The position numbers and the translations under genes are program-made. A stretch of 64,000 nt of DNA from Sutcliffiella horikoshii (lineage in GTDB: Bacteria > Bacillota > Bacilli > Bacillales > Bacillaceae_I). Under the pieces are notes generated by a model. It was not told the DNA's origin and made no database searches. It saw only the letters and a list, made by a program, of their open reading frames with translations. Where the stretch lies: the NCBI RefSeq assembly GCF_002157855.1, contig NZ_CP020880.1, positions 1,798,001 to 1,862,000 on the forward strand, in the 5' to 3' direction. Positions 16,255-25,802 of this stretch are shown piece by piece (the stretch's first letter is position 1; each line of letters begins with the position of its first letter).

Positions 16255-17799
16255 ATGATAAAAACCACCAATGATTTAGAACAAGAGTTTCAAGAAACGG
16301 TTGAAACAATCAAGAAGGGCGGAAGTGAGAAGTATCACGAGAAATTAAAAGAACAAAACAAATTATTTGTTCGTGATCGCCTTGCTCTTTTATTTGATAA
16401 CGGACAATATGAAGAAGATGGACTTTTTGCCAATAATAAAGCAAAGGGTCTCCCAGCTGATGGTGTTGTAACGGCTATAGGAAAAATAAATGGACAAACA
16501 GTGTGTGTCATGGCAAACGATTCTACTGTAAAAGCAGGTTCATGGGGAGCAAGAACGGTAGAAAAAATTATTAGAATTCAAGAAACAGCCGAAAAACTAA
16601 TGGTTCCTATCCTTTATCTGGTTGACTCTGCCGGAGCGAGAATTACGGACCAACTTGATATGTTCCCAAACAGACGTGGAGCAGGGAAGATCTTTTATAA
16701 CCAAGTGAAGCTTTCTGGAATGGTCCCACAGATTTGTCTGTTGTTCGGTCCATCCGCTGCTGGAGGAGCTTATATTCCGGCTTTCTGTGACATTGTGGTC
16801 ATGGTAGACGGTAATGCATCCATGTACTTGGGCTCTCCTCGTATGGCAGAGAAGGTCATTGGGGAGAAGGTAACACTTGAAGAAATGGGTGGAGCGAGAA
16901 TGCACTGCTCTGTGAGTGGTTGTGGAGATGTCCTCGCTGCTACGGAAGAAGAAGCAATTCAGCAAGCCCGTAAGTACCTTGAATATTTTCCTGGCAGTTA
17001 CCAAGAGAAGTCAAAAGAAATGGATCCAGTAAGCCCTAAAGAAGGTAAGGAGCTAACGGATATCATCCCTGTAAATCAAAATGCTCCATTTGATATGTAT
17101 GAAGCGATAGATCAGCTAATTGATGCAAACAGTTTCTTTGAAATCAAGAAACTATTCGCACCAGAGTTGATAACCGGTTTTGCCCGTATGGATGGGAAGG
17201 TAGTCGGAATCATCGCTAACCAGCCAAAAGTGAAGGGCGGCGTGCTATTTGTAGATTCTGCTGATAAAGGTGCCAAGTTCATTCAGCTTTGTGATGCATA
17301 CCATATTCCATTACTGTTCCTTGCGGATGTTCCAGGTTTCATGATTGGGACAAAAGTGGAACGTGCAGGCATTATCCGCCACGGAGCTAAACTTATTGCA
17401 GCGATGAGTTCTGCAACTGTGCCGAAAATCTCTGTTGTGGTAAGGAAGGCTTATGGTGCCGGACTTTATGCAATGGCTGGCCCGGCATTTGAACCGGATT
17501 GCTGCATAGCACTTCCAACGGCACAAATCGCCGTGATGGGACCTGAAGCGGCTGTCAATGCAGTATATTCCAACAAAATTAATGAAATTGAAGATCAAAA
17601 GGAAAGAATTGCTTTTGTACAAGAAAAGCACCAAGAATATAAAGAACATATTGATATCTATAAATTAGCTTCCGAAATGATTGTAGATGATATTGTACCT
17701 GCAAAAGATTTGCGAAGTGTATTGATTAGTCGATTCCATTACTATTCAAGTAAGCAAATGACATTCAGCCATCGTAAACATCCGGTATATCCGGTATAG
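16255..17799 (+). CDS. Acyl-CoA carboxyltransferase subunit (PccB/YngE-like)
   Basis: 514-residue fused carboxyltransferase that moves the carboxyl group from biotin to an acyl-CoA. Both crotonase-like halves are present: N-terminal VDSAGARITDQ and FGPSAAGGAYIPAFCD with SMYLGSPRM; C-terminal FLADVPGFMIGTKVERAGIIRHGAK and VVRKAYGAGLYAMAGPAFEPD. FGPSAAGGAYIPA and VPGFMIG contain the Gly pairs forming the oxyanion holes. Operon with the two preceding genes; a terminator follows. The organisation fits branched-chain amino acid or propionate catabolism, consistent with the cre site, but the substrate is inferred. Confidence 0.92.
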   Translation: MIKTTNDLEQEFQETVETIKKGGSEKYHEKLKEQNKLFVRDRLALLFDNGQYEEDGLFANNKAKGLPADGVVTAIGKINGQTVCVMANDSTVKAGSWGARTVEKIIRIQETAEKLMVPILYLVDSAGARITDQLDMFPNRRGAGKIFYNQVKLSGMVPQICLLFGPSAAGGAYIPAFCDIVVMVDGNASMYLGSPRMAEKVIGEKVTLEEMGGARMHCSVSGCGDVLAATEEEAIQQARKYLEYFPGSYQEKSKEMDPVSPKEGKELTDIIPVNQNAPFDMYEAIDQLIDANSFFEIKKLFAPELITGFARMDGKVVGIIANQPKVKGGVLFVDSADKGAKFIQLCDAYHIPLLFLADVPGFMIGTKVERAGIIRHGAKLIAAMSSATVPKISVVVRKAYGAGLYAMAGPAFEPDCCIALPTAQIAVMGPEAAVNAVYSNKINEIEDQKERIAFVQEKHQEYKEHIDIYKLASEMIVDDIVPAKDLRSVLISRFHYYSSKQMTFSHRKHPVYPV

Positions 17800-17805
17800 T
17801 CAACC

Positions 17806-17846
17806 AAAACATCCAGTGTCCATTTGAGGCACTGGATATTTTTATG
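17806..17846 (+). terminator. Terminator after the carboxylase operon
   Basis: ACATCCAGTG pairs with CACTGGATAT across an 11-base loop, then five T. Confidence 0.8.
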
Positions 17847-17935
17847 GGCATGGTACTTCTGACGAAAAAGAACAGTACAATCCAAAACGATATATTGGTA
17901 CAATAAAGAAAAACAGGACTAAAGAAGGAGAACCG

Positions 17936-18853
17936 ATGAGAATTGGAATTGTTGGCGGAGGTGCTGTAGGTCTCTTATATGCCTTTCAGTTATCAAAAGT
18001 ATTTACAGTCACTCTCTATGTAAAACGGGATGAAGCATTACAAACTATAAAGAACCAAGGCATAACAATATCGAATAATGATCATAAAAAGGAAACTAGA
18101 AATGTTAATGTCATGAAGTGGGAGAGCGATGTCCCTTTAAAGGATGACTTATACATAGTGGCAACGAAACAATATGGCTTATCTGAGATCCTGCCCGTTT
18201 TGGAAAAGTGCACAAAAGATCAATCCATCCTTTTTCTTCAAAATGGGATGTCTCATATTGACATGCTAGCACACATCTCTCATGCCGAGATATTATTGGG
18301 GATAGTGGAGCATGGGGTGAAGAAGAATAATGATTGCACTATAATGTGGACAGGAAAAGGTCGTACGAAACTGGCAGGTTATCCTGAAACACAAGCTGAT
18401 TTACACGCATCTTCTTTTATAAATAAGTGGAGGGATACAATCGGTTTGGATTTTCCGATTGAAGTTTGCGAAGACTTCTATGAAATGATGATGGAAAAAT
18501 TACTTGTCAATGCCATCATCAACCCCTTGACGGCTATATTTGATGTTCGCAATGGAGAGCTGTTAACAAATCCTTATTTCCAAAAGTGTATGAAGCAGTT
18601 ATATAATGAAATAAAATTTTTGGTCCAAGTGGAGAAGAGGGAAGAAGTGTGGAATCATATCTGCTCCATTTGCGAGAAAACAGCAGATAACATCTCTTCC
18701 ATGAAGCGTGATATAAATGAAGGCAGACAAACCGAAGTCGATGCCATATTGGGATTTGTCATAAACTTGGCTAAAAAACAAGGAAAATCAGTACCGTTAA
18801 CAGAATTTATTTATGAAGCTGTCAAAGGGCTTCAAAACAATGCAAGCAGTTAA
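17936..18853 (+). CDS. panE: 2-dehydropantoate 2-reductase (PanE/YlbQ)
   Basis: 305-residue ketopantoate reductase of the pantothenate pathway, NADPH-dependent. N-terminal Rossmann motif GIVGGGAVGLLYAFQL (G-x-GxxG); LFLQNGMSHID near residue 105 is the conserved NG region; the C-terminal helical domain holds EKLLVNAIINPLTAIF with the catalytic Lys-Asn area. AGAAGGAGA precedes the ATG. Gene order ylbP ... panE ... bshC matches Bacillus. Functionally it feeds CoA synthesis, as does coaD in this window. Confidence 0.92.
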   Translation: MRIGIVGGGAVGLLYAFQLSKVFTVTLYVKRDEALQTIKNQGITISNNDHKKETRNVNVMKWESDVPLKDDLYIVATKQYGLSEILPVLEKCTKDQSILFLQNGMSHIDMLAHISHAEILLGIVEHGVKKNNDCTIMWTGKGRTKLAGYPETQADLHASSFINKWRDTIGLDFPIEVCEDFYEMMMEKLLVNAIINPLTAIFDVRNGELLTNPYFQKCMKQLYNEIKFLVQVEKREEVWNHICSICEKTADNISSMKRDINEGRQTEVDAILGFVINLAKKQGKSVPLTEFIYEAVKGLQNNASS

Positions 18854-18926
18854 TACCTCTTATGCAATTTCACCTTGCTTGTAAAATGCAAAAAATAATG
18901 AAGTAAGTGAAAAGAGGTATGATGAA

Positions 18927-19316
18927 ATGTCGGGATTTTTAGCAGGAACTTTCGCTACAATCGTTACGCTTCCTATTTTTGCGCTGATTGTGTTTTATTT
19001 TATTGCTAAAGCAGTAACAAGGAACAATAAAAGGTCCTTTCATTTGGCGATTGATTCTTCGACGCTTTTTTTTATCTTAGCTGTACACTTTATTATAATC
19101 ATAATCTGGGAAACATCGCTTTTATCGGTCATTTTAACTGTATTACTAATAATGGCGACAGTGATGGTTTTGACACACTACAAACTTAAAGAGGAAATAC
19201 ATTTTAAAAAGGTGTTCAAAGGGTTTTGGCGTTTAAATTTCCTGCTTTTTTTCCTGGCCTATTTTTGTCTAATGACATTCGGAATAATTAAACGGGTTTT
19301 TGATGCATTTGCTTAA
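18927..19316 (+). CDS. DUF3397 family membrane protein
   Basis: 129-residue protein with four hydrophobic segments (about residues 8-28, 43-60, 64-80 and 100-120) and short basic loops (KAVTRNNKRS, HFKKVFKGFW). The DUF3397 family is found before bshC in many Bacillaceae; the role is unknown. The start is preceded by AAAGAGG. No link to bacillithiol synthesis is shown by the sequence. Confidence 0.82.
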   Translation: MSGFLAGTFATIVTLPIFALIVFYFIAKAVTRNNKRSFHLAIDSSTLFFILAVHFIIIIIWETSLLSVILTVLLIMATVMVLTHYKLKEEIHFKKVFKGFWRLNFLLFFLAYFCLMTFGIIKRVFDAFA

Positions 19317-19400
19317 GCAATATTTTTTGAAACAATGGAAATCAATGCTATACTCATGGAGATATTAACACATATGAACGATTCAGAAAGGACGTACTTT

Positions 19401-21029
19401 ATGAATGTAGTAGAATTAACGCTCCCTACTATTAATAAGTTTTCCTCCGCTTATTTATCACAAAAGGAGAGCATTCTTCCCTTTTTTACATATAATCCGT
19501 TTTCTGTAGAGACATACACACAGAGAAACGATCATTTGAAAAATAGAAGCTTCAGGAGAAGAGAGCTAGCTGCACATCTTCTTGAATTTAATCAAAGGTA
19601 CCATGCAGATGAACAAACCTTACATAGCATTGAAAAATTAAATGACAGCCGGTCGGTAGTGGTGATCAGTGGGCAACAAGCTGGTTTAATGACTGGCCCA
19701 ATTTATACTATTTCTAAAATCCTCAGTACAATTAAGCTTGCCCAAGAGCAGGAGCTAAAACTTGGTATACCGGTTGTTCCTGTTTTTTGGATAGCAGGAG
19801 AAGACCATGATTATCAGGAAATCAATCATGTGAATCTACCGAAAGATAATGAAATAGAAAAACATGTTTTTCCTATGAAAGAAGCCGGCAAAAAAATGGT
19901 ATCAGAGCTTCATTATGACAAAAAAAAATTACATGCATGGTTACTTGAAACAATTAATTCCTATGGAGAAAGTCCTTATACAAGGGAGTTAAAAGAAGAA
20001 TTAGAGCATGCACTGGAGGTATCTGCCACATTTGTGGATATCTTCGCAAGCTTGATTACAAAACTCTTTAAAGGTACTGGTCTGGTATTAGTTAATGCAG
20101 CAGATCCTTCCTTGCGTAAACTGGAAACCCCTTATATGCAACAACTACTATTGAAGCATGGTCAAATTCGCAATGGAATGCTTCATTCACAAAAAGAACT
20201 CGAGGAACAAGGGTTTACACCGATGCTCGAGATTGACTCAGAATCCATGAATATATTCTTCCACCAAAACGGTGAACGCGAGCTCCTATATTGGGATGAA
20301 ACGAAGCAGATTGCTTATTTAAAGGATTCAAACCATCAGTTTACAGTGGAACATTTAAATAAGTTGATGGAAGAACAACCTGAAAACTTCTCCAATAATG
20401 TTGTAACTAGACCGCTGATGCAGGAGTTTATGTTCCCCACCCTTGCTTTTATCGGAGGTCCGGGTGAAATCAGCTACTGGGCTGAACTTGGTCGATGTTT
20501 CCGTGCCATGGATCTTGAAATGCCGCCTGTTGTACCAAGAATATCTTTGACTTTATTGGAAAGGCACATTGATCGAACATTACTCGAATTGAATGAAAAC
20601 ATTGAAGATGTGGTGGAAAAGGGGCTGGAGGAAAAAAGGAAAGCCTGGTTGTATAAGCAAGAACTTGAAACAATAGAAGCTACCTTGGCGTCTTATCGTG
20701 AACAATATGCAACTATTCATGATCAATTCCGACAAGTGGGTAATACTACGTTGCCGCATCTTCGAAAGACATTTGAGAAGAATTGGAATCTGATTGATAA
20801 ACAATTCACTTATATCCATCGTTTAATAGAGCGTTCAGCATATGAAAAACATGAAAATATGATGAACAAATATGAACGTGTCGAACTCGCAGTCTTGCCT
20901 AAAGGTATGCCGCAAGAGAGAGTATGGAATATCTATTATTTCCTTAACAAGTATGGCCTGGATTTTGTCCAAAGACTATCTGAATTGCCATTGGAGCATA
21001 ACGGAAAGCATAAAATAATAAAACTTTAA
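19401..21029 (+). CDS. bshC: Bacillithiol synthase, cysteine-adding enzyme BshC
   Basis: 542-residue enzyme proposed to add cysteine to glucosaminyl-malate in the last step of bacillithiol synthesis (YllA in B. subtilis). Conserved segments: VVISGQQAGLMTGPIYTISKILSTI, PVVPVFWIAGEDHDYQEINHV, and FMFPTLAFIGGPGEISYWAELG. The C-terminal third is a long coiled coil around RRKAWLYKQELETIEATL. The start at 19401 is chosen from AGAAAGGA and the family N-terminus (MNVVELTLP); an in-frame ATG at 19335 would add 22 unrelated residues. Followed by a terminator that isolates it from mraZ. Confidence 0.95.
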   Translation: MNVVELTLPTINKFSSAYLSQKESILPFFTYNPFSVETYTQRNDHLKNRSFRRRELAAHLLEFNQRYHADEQTLHSIEKLNDSRSVVVISGQQAGLMTGPIYTISKILSTIKLAQEQELKLGIPVVPVFWIAGEDHDYQEINHVNLPKDNEIEKHVFPMKEAGKKMVSELHYDKKKLHAWLLETINSYGESPYTRELKEELEHALEVSATFVDIFASLITKLFKGTGLVLVNAADPSLRKLETPYMQQLLLKHGQIRNGMLHSQKELEEQGFTPMLEIDSESMNIFFHQNGERELLYWDETKQIAYLKDSNHQFTVEHLNKLMEEQPENFSNNVVTRPLMQEFMFPTLAFIGGPGEISYWAELGRCFRAMDLEMPPVVPRISLTLLERHIDRTLLELNENIEDVVEKGLEEKRKAWLYKQELETIEATLASYREQYATIHDQFRQVGNTTLPHLRKTFEKNWNLIDKQFTYIHRLIERSAYEKHENMMNKYERVELAVLPKGMPQERVWNIYYFLNKYGLDFVQRLSELPLEHNGKHKIIKL

Positions 21030-21064
21030 GAAAACAGCGGGTAAAATCCTGCTGTTTTTTTATA
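21030..21064 (+). terminator. Terminator after bshC
   Basis: AAAACAGCGGG / TCCTGCTGTTTTTTT hairpin. Confidence 0.82.
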
Positions 21065-21239
21065 TTCTTTTTCTGACAATCACCAATAAAGAAGGGAGTC
21101 GTAAACGAACATATACTGAAGAATGGTAGCCTATTGTGTTTGTCCGGGGTCAAAAAGAGCCAAGTTTGACCTAAATTCGTCCTTTTGTCAAAAAATGTTG
21201 TAAAAAGATGAAAAACGAAAAAAAAGTAGGCTTAAAGGA

Positions 21240-21305
21240 TTTTCTTTTAGGGAAGAGAATAGTACAATAAAGTAAGTGGAGAGAAGTGGGGGATTGTGGG
21301 GGAAA
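21240..21305 (+). promoter_or_regulatory. mraZ promoter with MraZ operator repeats
   Basis: TACAAT at 21263-21268 is a good -10; the -35 is poor. Immediately downstream lie three direct repeats GTGGAGAGAA, GTGGGGGATT, GTGGGGGAAA at 21276, 21286 and 21296, spaced exactly ten bases. MraZ is known to bind TGGGN-type direct repeats with this period in its own promoter, repressing the dcw cluster. Confidence 0.65.
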
Positions 21306-21329
21306 GTAGAAGAAAGGTGGGAGAGCCAA

Positions 21330-21761
21330 ATGTTCATGGGGGAATATAATCATACAATTGATGCAAAAGGGCGTATGATTGTGCCTGCAAAATTCCGTGA
21401 TCATTTAGGTGAAACCTTTGTTCTTACCAGAGGCCTCGATAAATGCCTATTTGGCTACCCGCTCTCTGAATGGAAAACAGTTGAAGATAAACTGAAACAA
21501 TTGCCACTTACTAAAAAGGATGCCCGTGCATTTACACGTTTCTTCTTTTCTGGTGCTTCTGAGTGTGAATTGGACAAGCAAGGCCGAGTGAATATTGCGA
21601 CCCCACTTGTTCAGTATGCGCAGCTAGATAAGGAATGCGTGGTGATCGGAGTGTCTAATCGAATAGAAATCTGGAGCAAGGAAAACTGGAACTCATTTGT
21701 GGAAGACTCGGAAGACTCCTTCGCAGAGATTGCAGAAAACCTCGTGGATTTTGACTTATAA
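21330..21761 (+). CDS. mraZ: Transcriptional regulator MraZ
   Basis: 143-residue protein with two AbrB-like swapped-hairpin domains. [21 protein letters not shown] (first DAKGR) and [16 protein letters not shown] (second DKQGR) are the duplicated DxxGR motifs. It represses the division and wall cluster it heads, binding the repeats at 21276-21305. The start at 21330 follows AAAGGTGGGAG and matches the family N-terminus; the longer frame from 21276 would run through the operator. Confidence 0.97.
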   Translation: MFMGEYNHTIDAKGRMIVPAKFRDHLGETFVLTRGLDKCLFGYPLSEWKTVEDKLKQLPLTKKDARAFTRFFFSGASECELDKQGRVNIATPLVQYAQLDKECVVIGVSNRIEIWSKENWNSFVEDSEDSFAEIAENLVDFDL

Positions 21762-21891
21762 AAGGGATTTCATTACATCGAATACTAAGAACAGCCTGGA
21801 TAAAACAAGATAGTCGGTGAGAAAATACCGATAGAAAAGAAATTGCAGCATCTTAGAGGAAAACAGCTTAGAGCTAGAAAGGCGGTGGAAA

Positions 21892-22830
21892 ATGTTTCAC
21901 CATGTAACAGTACTACTCAATGAAGCAGTAGAAGGTCTTAACATTAAAGAAGATGGCACGTATGTTGATTGCACATTAGGAGGTGCAGGGCATAGTTCCG
22001 AAATTGTAAAACAGTTATCAGACAAAGGAAGATTGATCGCGTTTGATCAAGATGACCATGCTCTAGAACATGCAAAGAATGTGTTACATAACTACCTGGA
22101 CCGGGTCATTTTCATTAAAAGTAATTTTAAGCATCTGAAAGAGAAATTGTACGAGCAGGGAATCACCAAAGTGGATGGAGTGTTATTCGACCTTGGGGTT
22201 TCATCTCCTCAATTGGACACACCTGAAAGAGGTTTTAGTTACCATCACGAAGCACCTCTGGATATGCGAATGGACATGAACAGTCCGCTTAGTGCTTATG
22301 ATGTTGTCAATGAGTGGCCTTATGAGAAGCTTGTAAGGATTTTCTTTCAATATGGAGAAGAGAAATTTTCCAAACAAATAGCTAGAAAAATCGAGGAATA
22401 TCGAAAATCAAAGCCGATTGAAACAACGCTTGAGTTGGTGGAAATCATTAAAGACGGCATACCTGCTCCCGCTAGGAGAACCGGCGGACATCCTGCCAAA
22501 AGAGTATTCCAAGCAATAAGAATTGCAGTAAATGACGAGTTGGGTGTTTTTGAAGATGCTATTCATCAAGCAATTGATGTCTTGAAAGTCGGGGGAAGAG
22601 TTTCTGTTATTACCTTCCATTCACTTGAAGACAGAATGTGTAAAGTAGCCTTTAAAGAGAAAAGTCAGTTGCCACAACTGCCGCCAGGACTTCCAATCAT
22701 CCCGGAAGAATTTCAACCGATACTCAAACTTATCACTAGAAAGCCGATACTACCTAGTGAAGAGGAACTAGAAGCCAATAATCGTGCAAGATCGGCCAAA
22801 CTAAGAATTGCAGAAAAAGCGAAAGACTAA
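21892..22830 (+). CDS. rsmH: 16S rRNA (cytosine1402-N4)-methyltransferase RsmH (MraW)
   Basis: 312-residue SAM-dependent enzyme modifying C1402 of 16S rRNA. The SAM loop [19 protein letters not shown] is at residues 24-42; [29 protein letters not shown] (near residue 102) is the family signature; [10 protein letters not shown] follows. The start is an ATG behind AAAGGCGGTGG. Second gene of the dcw cluster. Confidence 0.97.
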   Translation: MFHHVTVLLNEAVEGLNIKEDGTYVDCTLGGAGHSSEIVKQLSDKGRLIAFDQDDHALEHAKNVLHNYLDRVIFIKSNFKHLKEKLYEQGITKVDGVLFDLGVSSPQLDTPERGFSYHHEAPLDMRMDMNSPLSAYDVVNEWPYEKLVRIFFQYGEEKFSKQIARKIEEYRKSKPIETTLELVEIIKDGIPAPARRTGGHPAKRVFQAIRIAVNDELGVFEDAIHQAIDVLKVGGRVSVITFHSLEDRMCKVAFKEKSQLPQLPPGLPIIPEEFQPILKLITRKPILPSEEELEANNRARSAKLRIAEKAKD

Positions 22831-22862
22831 ATATAAAATAATGTAGACTAGGGGGAAAGAGA

Positions 22863-23222
22863 ATGAGTAACTTAGCTCACAAAATTCAGAGGCAGCATGA
22901 AGAACGCATACAACAGTCGCCAAAAAGGCAATTGGTCGTAAAGAAACGTTCGAAAATTACTCTTGGGGAAAAAATACTTGGCTATATGTTTATCGGTATG
23001 CTGGCATTTGGTTCCATCCACGTTATTACGAACCATGTAAATATCTATCATGTGAATAGCGAAATACAAACGCTTGAAGGATCCATCGAATCGCAATTAA
23101 AGGAAAATCGTGAACTTGAACTTCGGGTAGCGGAAGAAAGCAGCTATGAAGTCATTCTTGAAAAAGCGAAAAACCTTGGTCTGACATTAAACGAAAACAA
23201 TGTGAAGAACGTAGGGAACTAA
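22863..23222 (+). CDS. ftsL: Cell division protein FtsL
   Basis: 119-residue bitopic protein: basic cytoplasmic N-terminus (KRQLVVKKRSK), one membrane segment (LGYMFIGMLAFGSIHVI, about residues 39-55) and an extracellular coiled coil (EIQTLEGSIESQLKENRELELRV). Forms the FtsL-DivIC-DivIB complex that recruits and activates PBP2B at the septum. AGGGGGAAAG precedes the ATG. The stop codon abuts the pbpB start without a gap, indicating coupled translation. Confidence 0.93.
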   Translation: MSNLAHKIQRQHEERIQQSPKRQLVVKKRSKITLGEKILGYMFIGMLAFGSIHVITNHVNIYHVNSEIQTLEGSIESQLKENRELELRVAEESSYEVILEKAKNLGLTLNENNVKNVGN

Positions 23223-25451
23223 ATGAGTACCTATAACATCGTTCATAAAAAAAGAATTCACTTAGGAGCAGCAATTCTACTCGGATTTTTTGCGTTGCTC
23301 TTTTTTCTATTGATTGGGCGATTTTTTTACCTTCAAGCAACCGGAGAAGCACATGGACATAATTTATCAGCGGAGGCCAGTGAAAGATATAATGTCGATA
23401 AGACAATAGATGCAACAAGGGGGTCCATTTTTGATAGAAGTGGCGACCCGATTGCCGAAGACACACCTTCCTTCAATCTCGTGGCGGTGTTGGACGAGGC
23501 TTTGACAACAGATGATAAGAAACCTCGTCATGTTGTTGATCCAGAAGACACTGCTGCAAAATTGGCCGCTGTCTTAGAGGTTAATCAGAATGAAATCTTA
23601 GAAAAACTACAGTTAAATCGTAAACAAGTAGAATTCGGAGCATTGGGCAGAGATCTTCCCTTATCCGTCAAAAAAGAAATAGAAGACATGAAATTGCCGG
23701 GTATCGGATTTGTGGAAGGTTCCAAACGCTTTTATTTCAACGGCAAATTTTCCAGTCACGTGGTGGGTTTTGCAAGAGCAAATGATGATGGTGTAGTTTC
23801 TGGTGTAACAGGTCTTGAAAAAATGTTAGAGGATGAACTAAAAGAACAGAATGGTTCATTAGCCGTCAAAACAGATAATAAAGGGATTAAACTCTCTATG
23901 GACTCAGATGTATCCTATGTTCCTGCAATCAACGGGAAAAATGTGCATCTGACATTAGATAAGACAATACAGACATTTTTAGAAGAAGCAATGAACAACG
24001 TAGTAGAGGAATACGAACCGGAACGTATCATTGCAATTGTTGCAGATCCAAAGACAGGGCAAATACTTGCGATGGGATCTCGTCCAACCTTCGATTTAAA
24101 CACCAGAGAAGGTTTGACGGATAATTGGAATAACGATGCAATATCGTATCGCTATGAGCCAGGTTCCACTATGAAAATCTTCTCCCTGGCTGCAGCCATT
24201 GAAGAAGGAGTATACAATGGCTCTGAACTCTATCAGTCTGGTTCTTATAGTCTCCCTAAAGATCCTATTCCTGTGTACGATCACAATAGGTCAGGGTGGG
24301 GAACCATATCTTTCGATGAAGGCGTTCAGCGTTCCTCAAACGTAGCTTTTGCTCTACTTGCAGATAAGATGGGGACAGATACACTATTGGAATACATTCA
24401 TGCATTTGGGATGAATGAACCAACAGGTATAGACCTCCCAGACGAAACAACAAGTAACATTAACTACGATTATTACAGAGACCGCATCTCTACTGCATTC
24501 GGTCAAGGGTCGGCTTTTACCCCGATCCAACAAATCCAAGCCGCAACGGCCATTGCAAATGATGGGAAGATGATGCAACCGTATGTGGTGGATAAAATAG
24601 TCGATCCAAACACAAATGAGGTTGTATTAGAAAATAAACCGAAACAAAAAGGCACACCTATATCTGAAAAAACTGCTGACAAAGTGTTAGAAGTATTAGA
24701 ATCAGTTGTGAGTTCAGAGAACGGAACAGGTCGTCCATACAGTATCGAGGGATATAAAGTGGCAGCAAAAACAGGAACCGCTCAAATCCCAGGACCAGGA
24801 GGTTATTTATCTGGTCATGGCGAATACATCTATTCTATTACAGGGATGGCTCCTGCCGATGATCCCGAGTTATTGATGTATGTGGCGGTAGAAAAGCCGA
24901 AAATTGCTCAACATGAAAACGGAGCAGGTCCTGTATCGGGAGTGTTCAATTCCGTGATGCGTCGCAGCTTACAATATTTGAGCATCCAACCTGATGAGAA
25001 TCAACAAAACACTCCGAAGAAGAAAAGTGTTGGGATGAAAGTGCCTAATCTTGTCGGTAAAAATATTCAGGATGTATCTTCTGGCTCTAACGGCCCTGAA
25101 TATGTGATGGTTGGTGAGGGATCAAAGGTATTGAAACAAACCCCTCAACCAGGCCGTGAAGTCATTAAAGGCGAAAGGGTCATTCTGTTAACAGAAAAAT
25201 CTCCGGCACTCCCGGATATGACGGGATGGAGCCTGCGTGATGTTCGAAAGATATCCAACATACTCAAACTTGAAACCGAGATTATCGGAAATGGTTACGT
25301 ACTAAATCAGAATATCATTCCTGGAACCCCGGTAGAACAGGGGAACAATCTAGTTGTGGAATTGGGCTCAAACAGACCTTTACCTCAAACGGATGAGCAG
25401 GAAGAAGAAACGGAAGAAACAGAATCAGAAGAAGATTCTGAGGATAGTTAA
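23223..25451 (+). CDS. pbpB: Penicillin-binding protein 2B, septal transpeptidase
   Basis: 742-residue class B PBP that cross-links septal peptidoglycan. N-terminal anchor (LGAAILLGFFALLFFLLIGRFFYLQ), dimerisation domain (TRGSIFDRSGDPIAEDTPSFNLV), transpeptidase with SxxK in EPGSTMKIF (Ser315), SxN in SSNVAF and KTG in AAKTGTAQ, then two PASTA domains (about residues 600-725: KVPNLVGKNIQDV and ALPDMTGWSLRDV). It ends in a very acidic tail of about 20 residues, mostly Glu. No good ribosome binding site precedes the ATG, which directly follows the ftsL stop. A terminator and two dispersed repeats separate it from spoVD. Confidence 0.96.
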   Translation: MSTYNIVHKKRIHLGAAILLGFFALLFFLLIGRFFYLQATGEAHGHNLSAEASERYNVDKTIDATRGSIFDRSGDPIAEDTPSFNLVAVLDEALTTDDKKPRHVVDPEDTAAKLAAVLEVNQNEILEKLQLNRKQVEFGALGRDLPLSVKKEIEDMKLPGIGFVEGSKRFYFNGKFSSHVVGFARANDDGVVSGVTGLEKMLEDELKEQNGSLAVKTDNKGIKLSMDSDVSYVPAINGKNVHLTLDKTIQTFLEEAMNNVVEEYEPERIIAIVADPKTGQILAMGSRPTFDLNTREGLTDNWNNDAISYRYEPGSTMKIFSLAAAIEEGVYNGSELYQSGSYSLPKDPIPVYDHNRSGWGTISFDEGVQRSSNVAFALLADKMGTDTLLEYIHAFGMNEPTGIDLPDETTSNINYDYYRDRISTAFGQGSAFTPIQQIQAATAIANDGKMMQPYVVDKIVDPNTNEVVLENKPKQKGTPISEKTADKVLEVLESVVSSENGTGRPYSIEGYKVAAKTGTAQIPGPGGYLSGHGEYIYSITGMAPADDPELLMYVAVEKPKIAQHENGAGPVSGVFNSVMRRSLQYLSIQPDENQQNTPKKKSVGMKVPNLVGKNIQDVSSGSNGPEYVMVGEGSKVLKQTPQPGREVIKGERVILLTEKSPALPDMTGWSLRDVRKISNILKLETEIIGNGYVLNQNIIPGTPVEQGNNLVVELGSNRPLPQTDEQEEETEETESEEDSEDS

Positions 25452-25457
25452 CTTAAA

Positions 25458-25498
25458 TGCACTGTTAAAGGCATAGACCTTTGGCAGTGTTTTTTTAT
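25458..25498 (+). terminator. Terminator after pbpB
   Basis: GCACTGTTAAAGG / CCTTTGGCAGTG hairpin followed by seven T. Confidence 0.82.
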
Positions 25499-25515
25499 GT
25501 TAAGAAATATAAAAA

Positions 25516-25587
25516 CAGTTGATTTCCGTTCCAGGCGCTTCGCTTGCCTGCGGGCGTCTGCGCGCCTTCCACTACAATCAACAAGGT
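25516..25587 (-). repeat. Dispersed repeat, copy 3a (reverse, internally deleted)
   Basis: GTTGATTTCCGTTCCAGGCG at the left and CTACAATCAAC at the right are both family ends, but the middle is missing: GCGGGCG jumps to TCTGCGCGCC. About 72 bases compared with about 130. Confidence 0.85.
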
Positions 25588-25669
25588 AATACCATACACT
25601 GAAAGATTGATAAAATGATCTCTCACGGAGTAACTGTAAAAACATAAACATTTAGTCCATTTAATTTCC

Positions 25670-25802
25670 AGCTGCGGATTGGAGCAAATGGCGAAGACTC
25701 CTGAGGGAGATAGCGTTAGGTGGAGACCCCGCAGGTTTGCCGAGGAGGCTCCAGCAGCGCCCCTAGGAAAGCGAAGCCATTTGCGGAAAGGAACAGCGGC
25801 GA
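25670..25802 (+). repeat. Dispersed repeat, copy 3b (forward)
   Basis: Forward copy from AGCTGCGGATTGGAGCAAAT to GCGGAAAGGAACAGCGG, with the family core GACCCCGCAGGTTTGCCGAG. It carries an open frame (70 codons from 25679) that is only a by-product. Confidence 0.9.
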
